Source of the DNA: Rhodothermaceae bacterium
Lineage (GTDB): Bacteria > Bacteroidota > Rhodothermia > Rhodothermales > Bin80
Reading direction: 5' to 3'
Assembly: GCA_009838195.1 (NCBI GenBank)
Contig: VXSC01000018.1
Span: 124,001-188,000, forward strand
Length of the DNA stretch: 64,000 nucleotides
Shown: in pieces, positions 34,796 to 43,726 of the stretch
Position numbering within the stretch: the stretch's first letter is position 1
How the letters are laid out: each line of letters opens with the position of its first letter
Program-made: the position numbers and the translations under genes
Notes under the pieces: model-generated
Seen by the model: the letters and a program-made list of their open reading frames with translations, nothing else
Database searches by the model: none
Told to the model about the DNA's origin: nothing

Positions 34796-36646
34796 TTACA
34801 TTGACAGGTATACACGGGCAGAAAGTGGAGGAACGGTTAAGGGAGTTCCTACATCTGCTGAACCGGACGGGTAGACTTGTCGGTAGCTGCCTTGAGGTAT
34901 GTCTATCTGGTGCGTTTCGTCTGAAGCATTGAAAACGACCAGCGCGTGCTGATCACCTAAACGCCGCTCATAGACAAGCACCCGGCGCTCATCATCCACG
35001 GTGAGCCACTTGGTTGCTCCGTCAATAAACAGTCGCTGGTTTGCCTTACGGAGTGCAATCAGTTCCCGGTAGAGGCCGGTCAACTGGTGGTCCGCCAAGA
35101 CTACATCTGGCCGTCTTTCAAGTCCCAACGGGTGTGTGCGCTCATCCTCAAAGTTATAATCGGGCCAGAGGAGTGGTTTTCGAACATCTGGATCATCGCC
35201 ACCCCACATCCCCATCTCGTCCCCGTTCCAGATATGGGGAGCCCCGGGCCAGGTGAACTGCTGCACGAGTATCAACTCCTGGATCGCTCGCGTCCTTGCG
35301 TCGGGGCGATCCACCTTGAAATCAGAGCTTCCCCTAGGGTGTTGATTGTATTTGTAGAGATTTAGATTGTAGATGCTGGTACTGATTCGGGGTGTATCGT
35401 GGCTGGCCGCGAGATTCATCATGGCATTCCAGAAACGCTGGGGAATCCCTGCCATAACGGAGTCAAGATGCGCGACATACTCAGATGCACTCAGATTTGG
35501 GGGAGCCTGTGCAAAAAAGCTCCGTGTAGGCATGTACCAGCGATAATTCATCACGGCATCAAACACATCTCCCTGAACCCAGGGAACCGGGTCCGCCATT
35601 CGGTGCGGCCATGAATCCCACCAGACCTCCCCAACGAGATAGGCTTCCGGGTTGATGCTCCGAACGAACTCACGATAGTCTCGCCAGAATCCGAGGGGAA
35701 CCATCTCTGCGACATCCAACCTGAATCCATCCAGCCCATCCTCTGGGTCCCCGTCGCCATTTGGGTCAAGCCATCGCCGAGTAACATTATAGATATGTGC
35801 TTTGGGGCCCGGGTGGAGATTGCCCTCATGAGCCCCATGCGTATGATCCTCAGGAACGTCTACTTTTGCCAATTCAGGTAATGATTTTACTCCCACCCAG
35901 CCGTCATAGGAGAATTCATTTGTGTCCGGTGTTGCCGGATCGTCAAACTGGTTGATATCATACCAGTCTGCAAACGGAGATTCCTGCTGATTCTCCAAGA
36001 TATCTTCCCATGCCCAGAACCGCACACCTGTATGGTTCCAGGAGAAATCCAGGATGATCCGCATGTCTCTGGCGTGCACCTCTTGAATCAGTTCCAGAAA
36101 GAGGCTGTCCGCAGCGGTCCACTGCCATGTATCTGGATCCAGGGGATCCTCTGAATCTGCAATCTCACGGTCACCGACCGGGTCGGGGCCAAAATTTCGG
36201 TCTACATGGCGGTAGTGGCGGGCATCAAACTTATGCAGGGAGGGGGCGTCATTGATTGGATTGAAGTAAAGTGCATTGACTCCCAACTCCTTGAGATAAT
36301 CCAGCTTCTCCAGGACTCCCTGCAAGTCCCCGCCATAGCGCCGCCACTGCGCGGCGGTATAGAAGTCCTTGTCATTCTCAATGGCCCAGTCGTCCAGTTT
36401 GTACCAGTCATGGGTCCAGGGAGTTGGGGCCCAATTTTTCGGCTGTGTGTCAAACCAGAATCCGCGTATATCGCCCGGTGTTGGGTCATTCGTGGGATCT
36501 CCATTGCGGAATCGCTCAACAAAAATTTGATACCAGATCGCCTCATCCGCCCAGGACGGAGGATCACTGATCACAGTTTGGGCCTGCAGCGGCAAGGCCA
36601 GACTAATCAGAAACAAAAAGCTAACGTAGATACGCATCGGTTCCAT
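34796..36646 (-). CDS. GH13 alpha-amylase-family enzyme, exported
   Basis: 616 residues with a signal peptide (LFLISLALPLQAQ; an ATG 3 codons downstream is also possible). The GH13 barrel carries the four conserved regions: ILDFSWNHTG, GFRLDVAEM with nucleophile Asp311, LVGEVWWD with acid/base Glu340, and AASHDTPRIS with Asp417. YGGDLQGVLEKLDYLKELGV and NALYFNPINDAPSLHKFDAR are typical of cyclomaltodextrinase or neopullulanase-like members, so it probably cleaves alpha-1,4 glucans or maltodextrins in the periplasm. A C-terminal beta domain follows (about 530-616). Its start overlaps the cupin gene by 26 bases. Confidence 0.93.
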   Translation of the reverse strand: MEPMRIYVSFLFLISLALPLQAQTVISDPPSWADEAIWYQIFVERFRNGDPTNDPTPGDIRGFWFDTQPKNWAPTPWTHDWYKLDDWAIENDKDFYTAAQWRRYGGDLQGVLEKLDYLKELGVNALYFNPINDAPSLHKFDARHYRHVDRNFGPDPVGDREIADSEDPLDPDTWQWTAADSLFLELIQEVHARDMRIILDFSWNHTGVRFWAWEDILENQQESPFADWYDINQFDDPATPDTNEFSYDGWVGVKSLPELAKVDVPEDHTHGAHEGNLHPGPKAHIYNVTRRWLDPNGDGDPEDGLDGFRLDVAEMVPLGFWRDYREFVRSINPEAYLVGEVWWDSWPHRMADPVPWVQGDVFDAVMNYRWYMPTRSFFAQAPPNLSASEYVAHLDSVMAGIPQRFWNAMMNLAASHDTPRISTSIYNLNLYKYNQHPRGSSDFKVDRPDARTRAIQELILVQQFTWPGAPHIWNGDEMGMWGGDDPDVRKPLLWPDYNFEDERTHPLGLERRPDVVLADHQLTGLYRELIALRKANQRLFIDGATKWLTVDDERRVLVYERRLGDQHALVVFNASDETHQIDIPQGSYRQVYPSGSADVGTPLTVPPLSARVYLSM

Positions 36647-36986
36647 CTAACCAATCTTGTCGGGGAGGGCAGAACACGTCCACATCGAGTGTGTCCTGCA
36701 GCGCGACAGCTTTGTGAGGGAGATGGGAAGGGATGACCAGTACCTCCCCTTCGTGTACAATGACCTCCTGTTCTCCATTGTCTCCAAGCCAAAATTTCAG
36801 GGCGCCACTAAGAACGTATGTCAGCTGCTCATTGTCGTGCGAATGCCATGGTACTACACTATCCTTATCAAGGTAGACATGCGTAATCATCATTCGCTCA
36901 CCGGTAATGATACGCCGTCCAAGGCCGGCCTTGACCTCTTCAACTGGCATGTCGTCCCATCGGTGAAGCGTTGCCTGTTTGTCCAT
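36621..36986 (-). CDS. Cupin-domain protein
   Basis: About 121 residues from the ATG at 36986 (MDKQATLHRWDDMPVEEVKA); an upstream ATG at 37034 would add 16 residues with no conserved content. A single cupin barrel: motif 1 is PWHSHDNEQLTYVLSGALKF (metal-binding His-x-His and Glu) and motif 2 is VIPSHLPHKAVAL. The family is diverse; the small size suggests a metal-dependent sensing or isomerase protein. It overlaps the GH13 gene start, so the two are probably co-transcribed, and a role in sugar metabolism is plausible but not shown. Confidence 0.85.
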   Translation of the reverse strand: MDKQATLHRWDDMPVEEVKAGLGRRIITGERMMITHVYLDKDSVVPWHSHDNEQLTYVLSGALKFWLGDNGEQEVIVHEGEVLVIPSHLPHKAVALQDTLDVDVFCPPRQDWLDGTDAYLR

Positions 36987-37356
36987 ATTTACGGTCTGGA
37001 TGGTTCGATAATTGTTGAATGATTCTCGCCTCAAAGATAATGTGAGAGGATCGCTCTAACAAATTAGATTGGTCTCGTTCTCAGTCGGGAGTGGATGGAA
37101 GGTTCAACTCGGGGATCTTTCACCGGGGCATAGAATCCCATCTGGTTGTCCGGAGGTGATGATTAGTATTCCGAAAAACCCTTTGGGTAATATCGAGTCA
37201 AATTGATCAATTTTAGCTTGTCACATATTCCCGATCAGGCTCCAATAATATTCATCCTTCCAAGCTCAAACGGTCACAAACTCTGCAGGATGACCACTTG
37301 TACTCCCGGCGGCAGTTACTATCTTTCGGAGGTTACGCTTTCAGAATACTGGACTC
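36987..37356. other. Divergent promoter region, no gene seen
   Basis: 370 bases between the cupin gene (minus) and the amidohydrolase gene (plus); it should carry both promoters. Only short frames of poor quality are present. Confidence 0.35.
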
Positions 37357-39066
37357 ATGAAGCTCATTTCCTTGAAATACTGTGCACTCTTACTGTCTGC
37401 CTTTATACTGTTTGGCTGTTCTAGGCAGGAGTCTGCGCGACTCGTATTGACCAATGGCAAGATCGTGACGGTTGATCCATCTCTACCTGAAGTAGAAGCC
37501 CTGGCCGTAAGCGGCGATACGATCATGGCGGTTGGCACCTCCGAAGAAATTGCAGCATATATCGGAGGGGAAACCCGGGTCATTGATTTAGAGGGTAAAC
37601 TGGCCATCCCCGGTTTTATCGAAGGGCACGGTCATTTCCTGGGTATCGGAGAAGCCAAGATGATTCTTGATCTTACGACAACATCGAGTTGGGAAGATAT
37701 TGTCGCCATGGTTGAGGCCGCTGCCCTTGACGCTGAACCTGGCGAATGGATCACCGGTCGCGGATGGCATCAGGAAAAATGGGATTCCATTCCAGCAGGG
37801 ACAGTCGAAGGAGTTCCCACCCACCATAGTCTCAGCGAGGTATCTCCTGAGAACCCAGTTCTGCTGCGCCATGCCAGTGGTCATGCCGCATTCGCGAATA
37901 GAGCTGCAATGGATGCGGCGGGGATCAGTCCCGAAACTCCCAATCCTGCGGGAGGAGAGCTCGTGCGCGATGTACGTGGAGAACTGACGGGACTCCTGCG
38001 AGAGACTGCCGCATATCTCGTGGCAGCTGCACTGGAAAAATCAAGAGAAGGCATGAGCACCACTGAACTGGATCAGGAGCGGCGCACAATGGCACGCCTG
38101 GCCGCTGAAGAAGCCCTGACCCATGGGATCACCTCGTTCCACGATGCCGGTGTGGGATTCGGTACTGTGGACTTCTTTCGCGAGTTGGCAGATGAGGGTA
38201 ACCTTCCGGTCCGGCTCTATGTGATGATTCGCTCAAACAGCACAAATCTGGCTGATCAACTTGCATCCTACCGGATGATCGGATATGGGAACAACCACCT
38301 GACGGTACGCAGTGTAAAGCGTTCAATTGATGGCGCTCTGGGCTCTCACGGAGCCTGGCTGCTTGAGCCCTATACAGATATGCCTGGGTCAAGAGGACTT
38401 GAAACGGTCGCCGTAGAAGAAATCCGGGCAACAGCAGAAATCGCAAAAGCCCACGACTTTCAAGTGAATATTCATGCGATCGGAGATCGTGCCAATCGTG
38501 TGGTTCTTGACATCTACGAATCGTTCTATGGTACGGGGGATGAGGATTTACGCTGGCGAATTGAGCATTCTCAACATCTCCACCCAGATGATATTCCTCG
38601 GTTCGGTAGCCTGGGCGTCATTCCAGCGATGCAAGGGGTCCATGCCATCAGCGATGCTCCGTGGGTCTATCGCCGTCTGGGCGAAGAGAGGGCCGCAAGC
38701 GGTGCATATCGCTGGCAAACATTATGGCAGACAGGTGCAGTCGTAACCAACGGGACCGACGCGCCCGTAGAGTCGATTGATCCTCTTGCAAGCTATCACG
38801 CAACCGTGACCCGCAGGTTGGCTGATGGCTCTGTCTTTTATCCTGAGGAGCGACTCTCCAGGGAACAGGCACTACAGTCGTACACACTCAATAATGCCTA
38901 TGCTGCCTTTGAAGAGGATATAAAAGGATCGCTTGTTCCCGGTAAACTGGCCGATATTACCGTACTTTCACAGGATATTCTGACGATCCCTGACGAAGAG
39001 ATTCTCTCTACGGAGGTACTCTACACCATCGTCGGTGGAAACATCCTGTACCAAAGGGACCCATAA
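37357..39066 (+). CDS. YtcJ-like amidohydrolase lipoprotein
   Basis: 569 residues. Lipoprotein signal with lipobox LFGC (about residue 21). The amidohydrolase fold of the YtcJ/exoenzyme group starts LVLTNGKIVTVDPSLPEVEA. The metal site begins GFIEGHGHFLG (His-x-His); NIHAIGDRAN carries a later metal His, RIEHSQHLHPDD a further one, and GTDAPVESIDPLASYHATVT the final Asp. The C-terminal beta-sandwich is closed by GSLVPGKLADITVLSQDI. It should hydrolyse an amide-like substrate outside the cytoplasm; the true substrates of this subgroup are mostly unknown. It stands alone. Confidence 0.9.
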   Translation: MKLISLKYCALLLSAFILFGCSRQESARLVLTNGKIVTVDPSLPEVEALAVSGDTIMAVGTSEEIAAYIGGETRVIDLEGKLAIPGFIEGHGHFLGIGEAKMILDLTTTSSWEDIVAMVEAAALDAEPGEWITGRGWHQEKWDSIPAGTVEGVPTHHSLSEVSPENPVLLRHASGHAAFANRAAMDAAGISPETPNPAGGELVRDVRGELTGLLRETAAYLVAAALEKSREGMSTTELDQERRTMARLAAEEALTHGITSFHDAGVGFGTVDFFRELADEGNLPVRLYVMIRSNSTNLADQLASYRMIGYGNNHLTVRSVKRSIDGALGSHGAWLLEPYTDMPGSRGLETVAVEEIRATAEIAKAHDFQVNIHAIGDRANRVVLDIYESFYGTGDEDLRWRIEHSQHLHPDDIPRFGSLGVIPAMQGVHAISDAPWVYRRLGEERAASGAYRWQTLWQTGAVVTNGTDAPVESIDPLASYHATVTRRLADGSVFYPEERLSREQALQSYTLNNAYAAFEEDIKGSLVPGKLADITVLSQDILTIPDEEILSTEVLYTIVGGNILYQRDP

Positions 39067-39293
39067 TTCAGGTTTCTTCGGGTGTGAAGGCCGGAGATAT
39101 ACTGGAAGGGAGCAATCCGGTCACAGTGGTCGGGTGACAATTACTGCAATGCCAGCTAAGGAAGCAACTGCACGTACGACACGTGTAAAATTATCCTAGG
39201 GTCGCTAAGTTGTCAACGTGTGTGCACAGAATGAGGGAAATGCATCTACGGCGATGAAGAGTGTGAGCGGTATTTAAATGACCAAAATTTCTA

Positions 39294-41378
39294 CTACCAC
39301 TGAACCCGGATCCCTGCCTGCATAGCCCTTCCGGCGGCAGGGTACATGAAGATCGTCTCGGACTCTTCCTCGCCTGATATAAATCCCGTTGTGCTGAAGG
39401 AGTTGTTCAGCAGGTTCATTGTTTCGAACTCCAGTGCGATCCAGTCTAAGGTATAGGTCACTTTAAAGTCCACGGAAGAGAAGTTCTCCAATCTGATGGA
39501 ATTTTTATCATCCAGCCATGTGCGGCGCGTACTGCGCACCGTTGCCATAGCCTGGAGTCGATCAAGAACAGGAACACTGATCGCGGCGGATACATAATCA
39601 CGCGGGATCGCCTTGACAAAATTTCCCCTATTCTCTCCGGAAAGGTATGTCACGTTTTGGAGCGTATAGTTGAAACGAAATAGTGCAAGATTTGGCCTTT
39701 CCAGTTGGAGCCCCATCTCAATTCCTCTGTGACGGCTACTGGCAATGTTTTCGTACTGGAAGGTATTTAGATTCACCTCCAACTCGTCCTCCATGTCCAT
39801 CTGATAGATGCTGAGTGATAGCTCACCATTCAAGTTTCCGGGGATCAACACTGCTCGGTGGTAAAATCCGGTTTCAAGGCTGACACCCCTTTGAGGCTTC
39901 AGTTCTGAGTTAGAAATGAATATGGCGAATATTGGGATTAATCTCTGACCAAAGAGTTGATCCAGCGTTGCTGTCTTAAATGATCGTGCTACGTTGGCAT
40001 ACCAGTTCCCTACGTGCCGGGCACTGGCTACATAGCGAGCATTCACCCCCACCTTGGGACTTAACGCAGTATGGACTGCATCCTGCTCTGTCCCTCCTTC
40101 AGGTGAGTAGGTATCGCGAATGCGATCATAGCGGGCACCCGCCGACAGCCGCAACCAGGATGTGGGCTCAATGTCATATTGTGCGTATGTAGCTAACGCC
40201 GAACGGGAGCCATCCCCCTTGGTTGAAAGATTTCCTCTCGCTCCATCAAATCCGTCAAAGGCCTCAACTGTACCGAATACCATATCATACCATGCTACGT
40301 CCAATTGCCCATTTTGCAGATCTGTGCCAATGGTCAAGCGGTCGTGTGCAAACAGTTGTGGAGACACCCATTGTGCGCTCATGAATAAGCGGGAGACATC
40401 AAATTCTCTCCACTTTACATCTGCGAATTCCGCACTCAGGGGTAAGGTCCGCGCACCTTCCAGGGTGCGCCTGTTGCCAACCAGAGAGCCACGCAACTCG
40501 GACTGGTCACCCAGATTGATTCGACCTTGCAGCGCCAGTCGCTTAGTACTCTCATCATTGTTATCAAATTGAAAGAATGGAGATTGCTGCAGACGATCTT
40601 GGGCAATCTGGTCGCTGGTTAGTGGACCGGGAATGTCATAGCTCCGCTGATGCATTGACCCTGATAACGTGACGAGGGCACGATCAGATCGTATCAGGTC
40701 AAACCCGAGGCCCAAGCCTCCCAAAGTACGATTGGCATGTTCCCGGTATCCTTCGGTTGATTCGTAATTCCCATAAGCGGAAAGCTTTCTGGCACCAAAT
40801 GACACCCGTGCGGATCCACTTGCATTGTAGGTGCCAAAGGAGCCCCCAGCCAAGGCCATTTCGTAGCTGGAGGGAGCCTCGGAGTCGGTCACAATATTAA
40901 TGACTCCCCCGATGGCAGCATCGCCGTAGAGGGATGAGGCTCCGCCACGCAAAATTTCAATGGATTCGATTGCAGCCAGAGGGATCTGATCCCAGTTCAC
41001 AAGCCCGGTTTCCAGAGCATTGATGGGCTGTCCATCTACCATTAACAGCACGTACTCGGCCTCTCCTCCGCCATAGAATCCCCGCACAATTGGTTGGACA
41101 TCATATCCAATTCCATCCAACTGCAGTATCGCAAAGCCGGGCATATGCTGTAGTGTTCCCCCCAGGTTTTGAACCCCAGCCAACTGTGAAATTGTTGTGC
41201 TTTTCAGCACACTGATGGCTCCTGTAGACTGGGAGCGTATGGACTCGTACCGATCTGCGGTAATAATCAGTTCTTCCATATCCACGACGCTCAAGGTATC
41301 AGCATTATCCTGAGCCGAGAGGACTACCGGATATATCAGCGTAAACAGTACTAGAAATCGCGTTATCGTCTTTCTCAT
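39294..41378 (-). CDS. TonB-dependent receptor (BtuB/siderophore-like)
   Basis: 694 residues from the ATG at 41378, preferred over an in-frame TTG at 41393 because GGGAG lies eight bases before it. Signal peptide FLVLFTLIYPVVLSAQ. A short TonB box region (DTLSVVDMEELIITADR) leads into the plug: AGVQNLGGTLQHMPGF, PIVRGFYGGGEAEYVLLMVD, and IESIEILRGGASSLYGDAAI, a strong plug signature. The 22-strand barrel ends with terminal residues VQW. There is no carboxypeptidase-like extension and no SusD, so it resembles the smaller cobalamin, siderophore or copper receptors. A link to the BtuF/BtuC pair at 9.7 kb is possible but unlinked by position. Confidence 0.93.
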   Translation of the reverse strand: MRKTITRFLVLFTLIYPVVLSAQDNADTLSVVDMEELIITADRYESIRSQSTGAISVLKSTTISQLAGVQNLGGTLQHMPGFAILQLDGIGYDVQPIVRGFYGGGEAEYVLLMVDGQPINALETGLVNWDQIPLAAIESIEILRGGASSLYGDAAIGGVINIVTDSEAPSSYEMALAGGSFGTYNASGSARVSFGARKLSAYGNYESTEGYREHANRTLGGLGLGFDLIRSDRALVTLSGSMHQRSYDIPGPLTSDQIAQDRLQQSPFFQFDNNDESTKRLALQGRINLGDQSELRGSLVGNRRTLEGARTLPLSAEFADVKWREFDVSRLFMSAQWVSPQLFAHDRLTIGTDLQNGQLDVAWYDMVFGTVEAFDGFDGARGNLSTKGDGSRSALATYAQYDIEPTSWLRLSAGARYDRIRDTYSPEGGTEQDAVHTALSPKVGVNARYVASARHVGNWYANVARSFKTATLDQLFGQRLIPIFAIFISNSELKPQRGVSLETGFYHRAVLIPGNLNGELSLSIYQMDMEDELEVNLNTFQYENIASSRHRGIEMGLQLERPNLALFRFNYTLQNVTYLSGENRGNFVKAIPRDYVSAAISVPVLDRLQAMATVRSTRRTWLDDKNSIRLENFSSVDFKVTYTLDWIALEFETMNLLNNSFSTTGFISGEEESETIFMYPAAGRAMQAGIRVQW

Positions 41379-41745
41379 GAATGAAACTCCCAAAGTTACC
41401 TGTTATTCATACTTGATTTCGTGAATCATGATGCATTTTCTAGCATTCTGAAAGATTGCCGACGAATGCAGGTGTATCTCGTTTTACATCTTGCGGCCAC
41501 TTTCTACCCATTATTCAAAAACTCGATCTTATTGAAGGACCGACTGGTAAGTTGTGGAAGTTGCTGAGTGAATTTGCTCCCCGATCCAGAAAGTCAATTT
41601 TGTGGATTCGCTCCGCTATGTTGAGGTCGCCCTCTATTTCTATATTCCGCTGTTAGCGATATAGCGATAGGTAGCTGCAAATGGAGAAATATCGAATCCT
41701 CGTCCCCTTTGTAACGGGTATTTATGTGTCGCTCAACAAGCTTTT
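41379..41745. other. Intergenic region at the edge of the defence zone
   Basis: About 370 bases between the second TonB receptor and the PIN-like gene, AT-rich. A plus-strand frame from 41456 (about 66 codons) has no recognised similarity and is not supported. No terminator, repeat or att-like sequence identified. Confidence 0.3.
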
Positions 41746-42225
41746 CTATCGGCAAATACAGCGACGTTGATCCAGAAACTGCTGCCGCTTATTCCTCTTC
41801 TGGGAGCGAGGGTAAATGGCTATGTTGACGCGCTTTACTGTTTTGACATAGTCCTTGATATCCTTTTTCAGATCCTCATCATCCGTGACTATGATTTCTG
41901 CGTTGCTCGCGAGAATCAATGCTAATATGTCTTCATCGTCAGATTTAAGTCTCTCCAATTCCAATTCGCTCTTAGCGATTTTCATCTTTCGCTCTGAAAT
42001 ATACCTCGCTTTGCCGCTTTCTCGATATGCTTGAAGTTTTTGTTTGAACCTCTTAGTCCGACCTAGTTCTTGTCCAAGTTTTCCGGTGCCTGTGTAGCAG
42101 AGTACGCCATATCCGTACTCTATCCATTTCAAAAGGGGATCCGGCTTTTCTGCAACGATAATTTTGGGTACGACCAAACTCACTGAGTTTGAATCAATTA
42201 TCGTCGGCGTACACATGTGGCTCAA
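41746..42225 (-). CDS. PIN-like nuclease subunit, overlapping an AAA ATPase
   Basis: About 159 residues (or 156 from the ATG at 42216). Pattern of a PIN-fold RNase: N-terminal TIIDSNSVSL with an Asp-x-Asn, an acidic segment SDDEDILALILASNAEIIVT, then TDDEDLKKDI with the late Asp. Together these supply the three or four acids of a PIN active site. The C-terminus is basic. It overlaps the end of the AAA ATPase gene by 23-32 bases, so they are translationally coupled. An ATP-driven sensor controlling an RNase is the obvious model for a phage-defence module, but the pair does not match a named system I can recall with certainty. Confidence 0.65.
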   Translation of the reverse strand: MSHMCTPTIIDSNSVSLVVPKIIVAEKPDPLLKWIEYGYGVLCYTGTGKLGQELGRTKRFKQKLQAYRESGKARYISERKMKIAKSELELERLKSDDEDILALILASNAEIIVTDDEDLKKDIKDYVKTVKRVNIAIYPRSQKRNKRQQFLDQRRCICR

Positions 42226-43426
42226 TGCCTAGGTAATCGTCTGTCTCCTTATTGAAGAACTCGCGGTACTTTGCTGGTGCACCCAAAAGATTGCCATTCT
42301 CGTCGAATCCTAGCTCGTGAATCGTGGCAGCTGTACCAGTTTTCTCAAGCCATAAAATTCCGACATCCTCGAAGTCCAATATCTCCTTTCGCACACAGAT
42401 AGACAGCCGGTTAATGATGAAATCAGAGTGCGATTCTACAATGAATTGATGGGGTGAATGTGCTATGAGTTCGGCCAACTGTGCCTGTGCCATCGGGTGC
42501 AGATGAGCCTCAGGTTGTTGGAGTAATATTGTCTTGTTCGGCCCTTCCTTACGCATTGCCCTGAGAGCAGGTAAAATTGCATGAATACCAAGGCCAACAT
42601 CGGAAACATTGAAAAAGTGATTGTTAAACCCGACCTCCAATTCAAAGGATGAGTCTCCTGTACTGCGAATTCGAATTTGGTCAAATAGGGACAATTTCCG
42701 GCCAATCTCGGACAATTCCTCGGATTCCCTAGGTTCAATTGGGAGGGCTGTGTTCCAACCGTACTGTCGCTGCTGGGGTTCTAAATAAGGGCTTATACTT
42801 TCAAGAATTATTGGACTCCATGGCAGTTTATTGGAGAGGTTTTTTAAGTAATCATTAAGCTCAGTCTTGGGAGACTTATCGGGTGGGGCTGATCCATTTT
42901 CGCGAACTTGACCAACTTCTTCTCTGTATGGAAAATCTCCGTGCCTCACTGCAAATGCAAGCCATTGGGATATTTGGCCGTATATGATGTTGTCTGCACT
43001 CACCAAGATTTCAAAAGAGCGAGTGGACATTCTCAATTCGCGAGTTGAGTCTTCCCGAGTAATTGTCAGTTCTTCAAGCCCAATTGGTTTTATCTTAACC
43101 TGTTCTTCGAAAAGGCCTCTTTTGTTTTTGCAAAATTGAAATAGGAATTCAATACCATTTGCACTTCCACCCAGCGAGAATTTTTTGTGTCCTACCCGGG
43201 CAATATTTTCAAGGGCACCCATGCGAAAGGGGGCAATGTTGAATGGGTTGTATTCCATTGCGTTCTGGTTGGCAACCAATCTTGCAAACGCGCTGTAGCA
43301 GCCTAGAAGCGTAGTCTTTCCAGAGCTGTTTTCCCCGATTACTACGGTGATTCGTGGTAATGCTACAGAGTGCTCTGCCTCAAAGCACCTAACATTCGAC
43401 AGACTTATTCTGTCAATCTTGGTCAT
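42194..43426 (-). CDS. AAA ATPase (OLD/RecF-like), paired with PIN nuclease
   Basis: 410 residues. N-terminal ISLSNVRCFEAEHSVALP then Walker A VVIGENSSGKTTLLG (about 29-43), the ABC/SMC-like head shared by OLD, RecF and defence ATPases. A central region (about 60-260) is unlike RecF. The Walker B region reads TILLQQPEAHLHPMAQAQLA, with Gln-Pro-Glu where most members have Asp/Glu. The H-loop is FIVESHSDFIINRLS. This H-P/S-H-S-D-F pattern is typical of OLD-type ATPases fused or paired with nucleases. It overlaps the downstream PIN gene. Cytoplasmic; role inferred as antiphage because of its neighbours. Confidence 0.85.
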   Translation of the reverse strand: MTKIDRISLSNVRCFEAEHSVALPRITVVIGENSSGKTTLLGCYSAFARLVANQNAMEYNPFNIAPFRMGALENIARVGHKKFSLGGSANGIEFLFQFCKNKRGLFEEQVKIKPIGLEELTITREDSTRELRMSTRSFEILVSADNIIYGQISQWLAFAVRHGDFPYREEVGQVRENGSAPPDKSPKTELNDYLKNLSNKLPWSPIILESISPYLEPQQRQYGWNTALPIEPRESEELSEIGRKLSLFDQIRIRSTGDSSFELEVGFNNHFFNVSDVGLGIHAILPALRAMRKEGPNKTILLQQPEAHLHPMAQAQLAELIAHSPHQFIVESHSDFIINRLSICVRKEILDFEDVGILWLEKTGTAATIHELGFDENGNLLGAPAKYREFFNKETDDYLGIEPHVYADDN

Positions 43427-43508
43427 TTTGAGTCCTTGAAATCTTGGTCAATTTTGTAGCATCAAGTTCATAGAATCAGGACAAATCTCTCTGCGCCGAA
43501 CAAGGGGT

Positions 43509-43709
43509 TCAGTAGCTATCTCGATGCAATGACCTTAATACCGTGGATATTTTGAAGGGGTAATCTCCTCCAATGTTCCCAATAACGTCGGGATATAATT
43601 CGCTGGTCGGAGCAACGGCTTTTCCGGCAAGCGCTATCTGTAGATATATTTGAGGGATAGATAGTACCCATTCACATGGCAGATCAATCCGAATGGTGAC
43701 AACATGCAT
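43509..43709 (-). CDS. Hypothetical small protein between AbiEii and the AAA gene
   Basis: 66 residues starting 17 bases downstream of the AbiEii stop on the same strand, with protein-like text (LPCEWVLSIPQIYLQIALAG, DYPFKISTVLRSLHRDSY). No family recognised, no signal peptide. Its position between the AbiE operon and the AAA/PIN pair would suit a small accessory gene, but homology support is lacking and it may be a chance frame. Confidence 0.35.
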   Translation of the reverse strand: MHVVTIRIDLPCEWVLSIPQIYLQIALAGKAVAPTSELYPDVIGNIGGDYPFKISTVLRSLHRDSY

Positions 43710-43726
43710 CTAAAATTGCAGGTGTA

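Noticed and set aside
41456-41656. 66-codon plus-strand frame that could be a transposase relic
   Set aside because: No transposase motif (DDE triad or HTH) could be placed, so there is no support.
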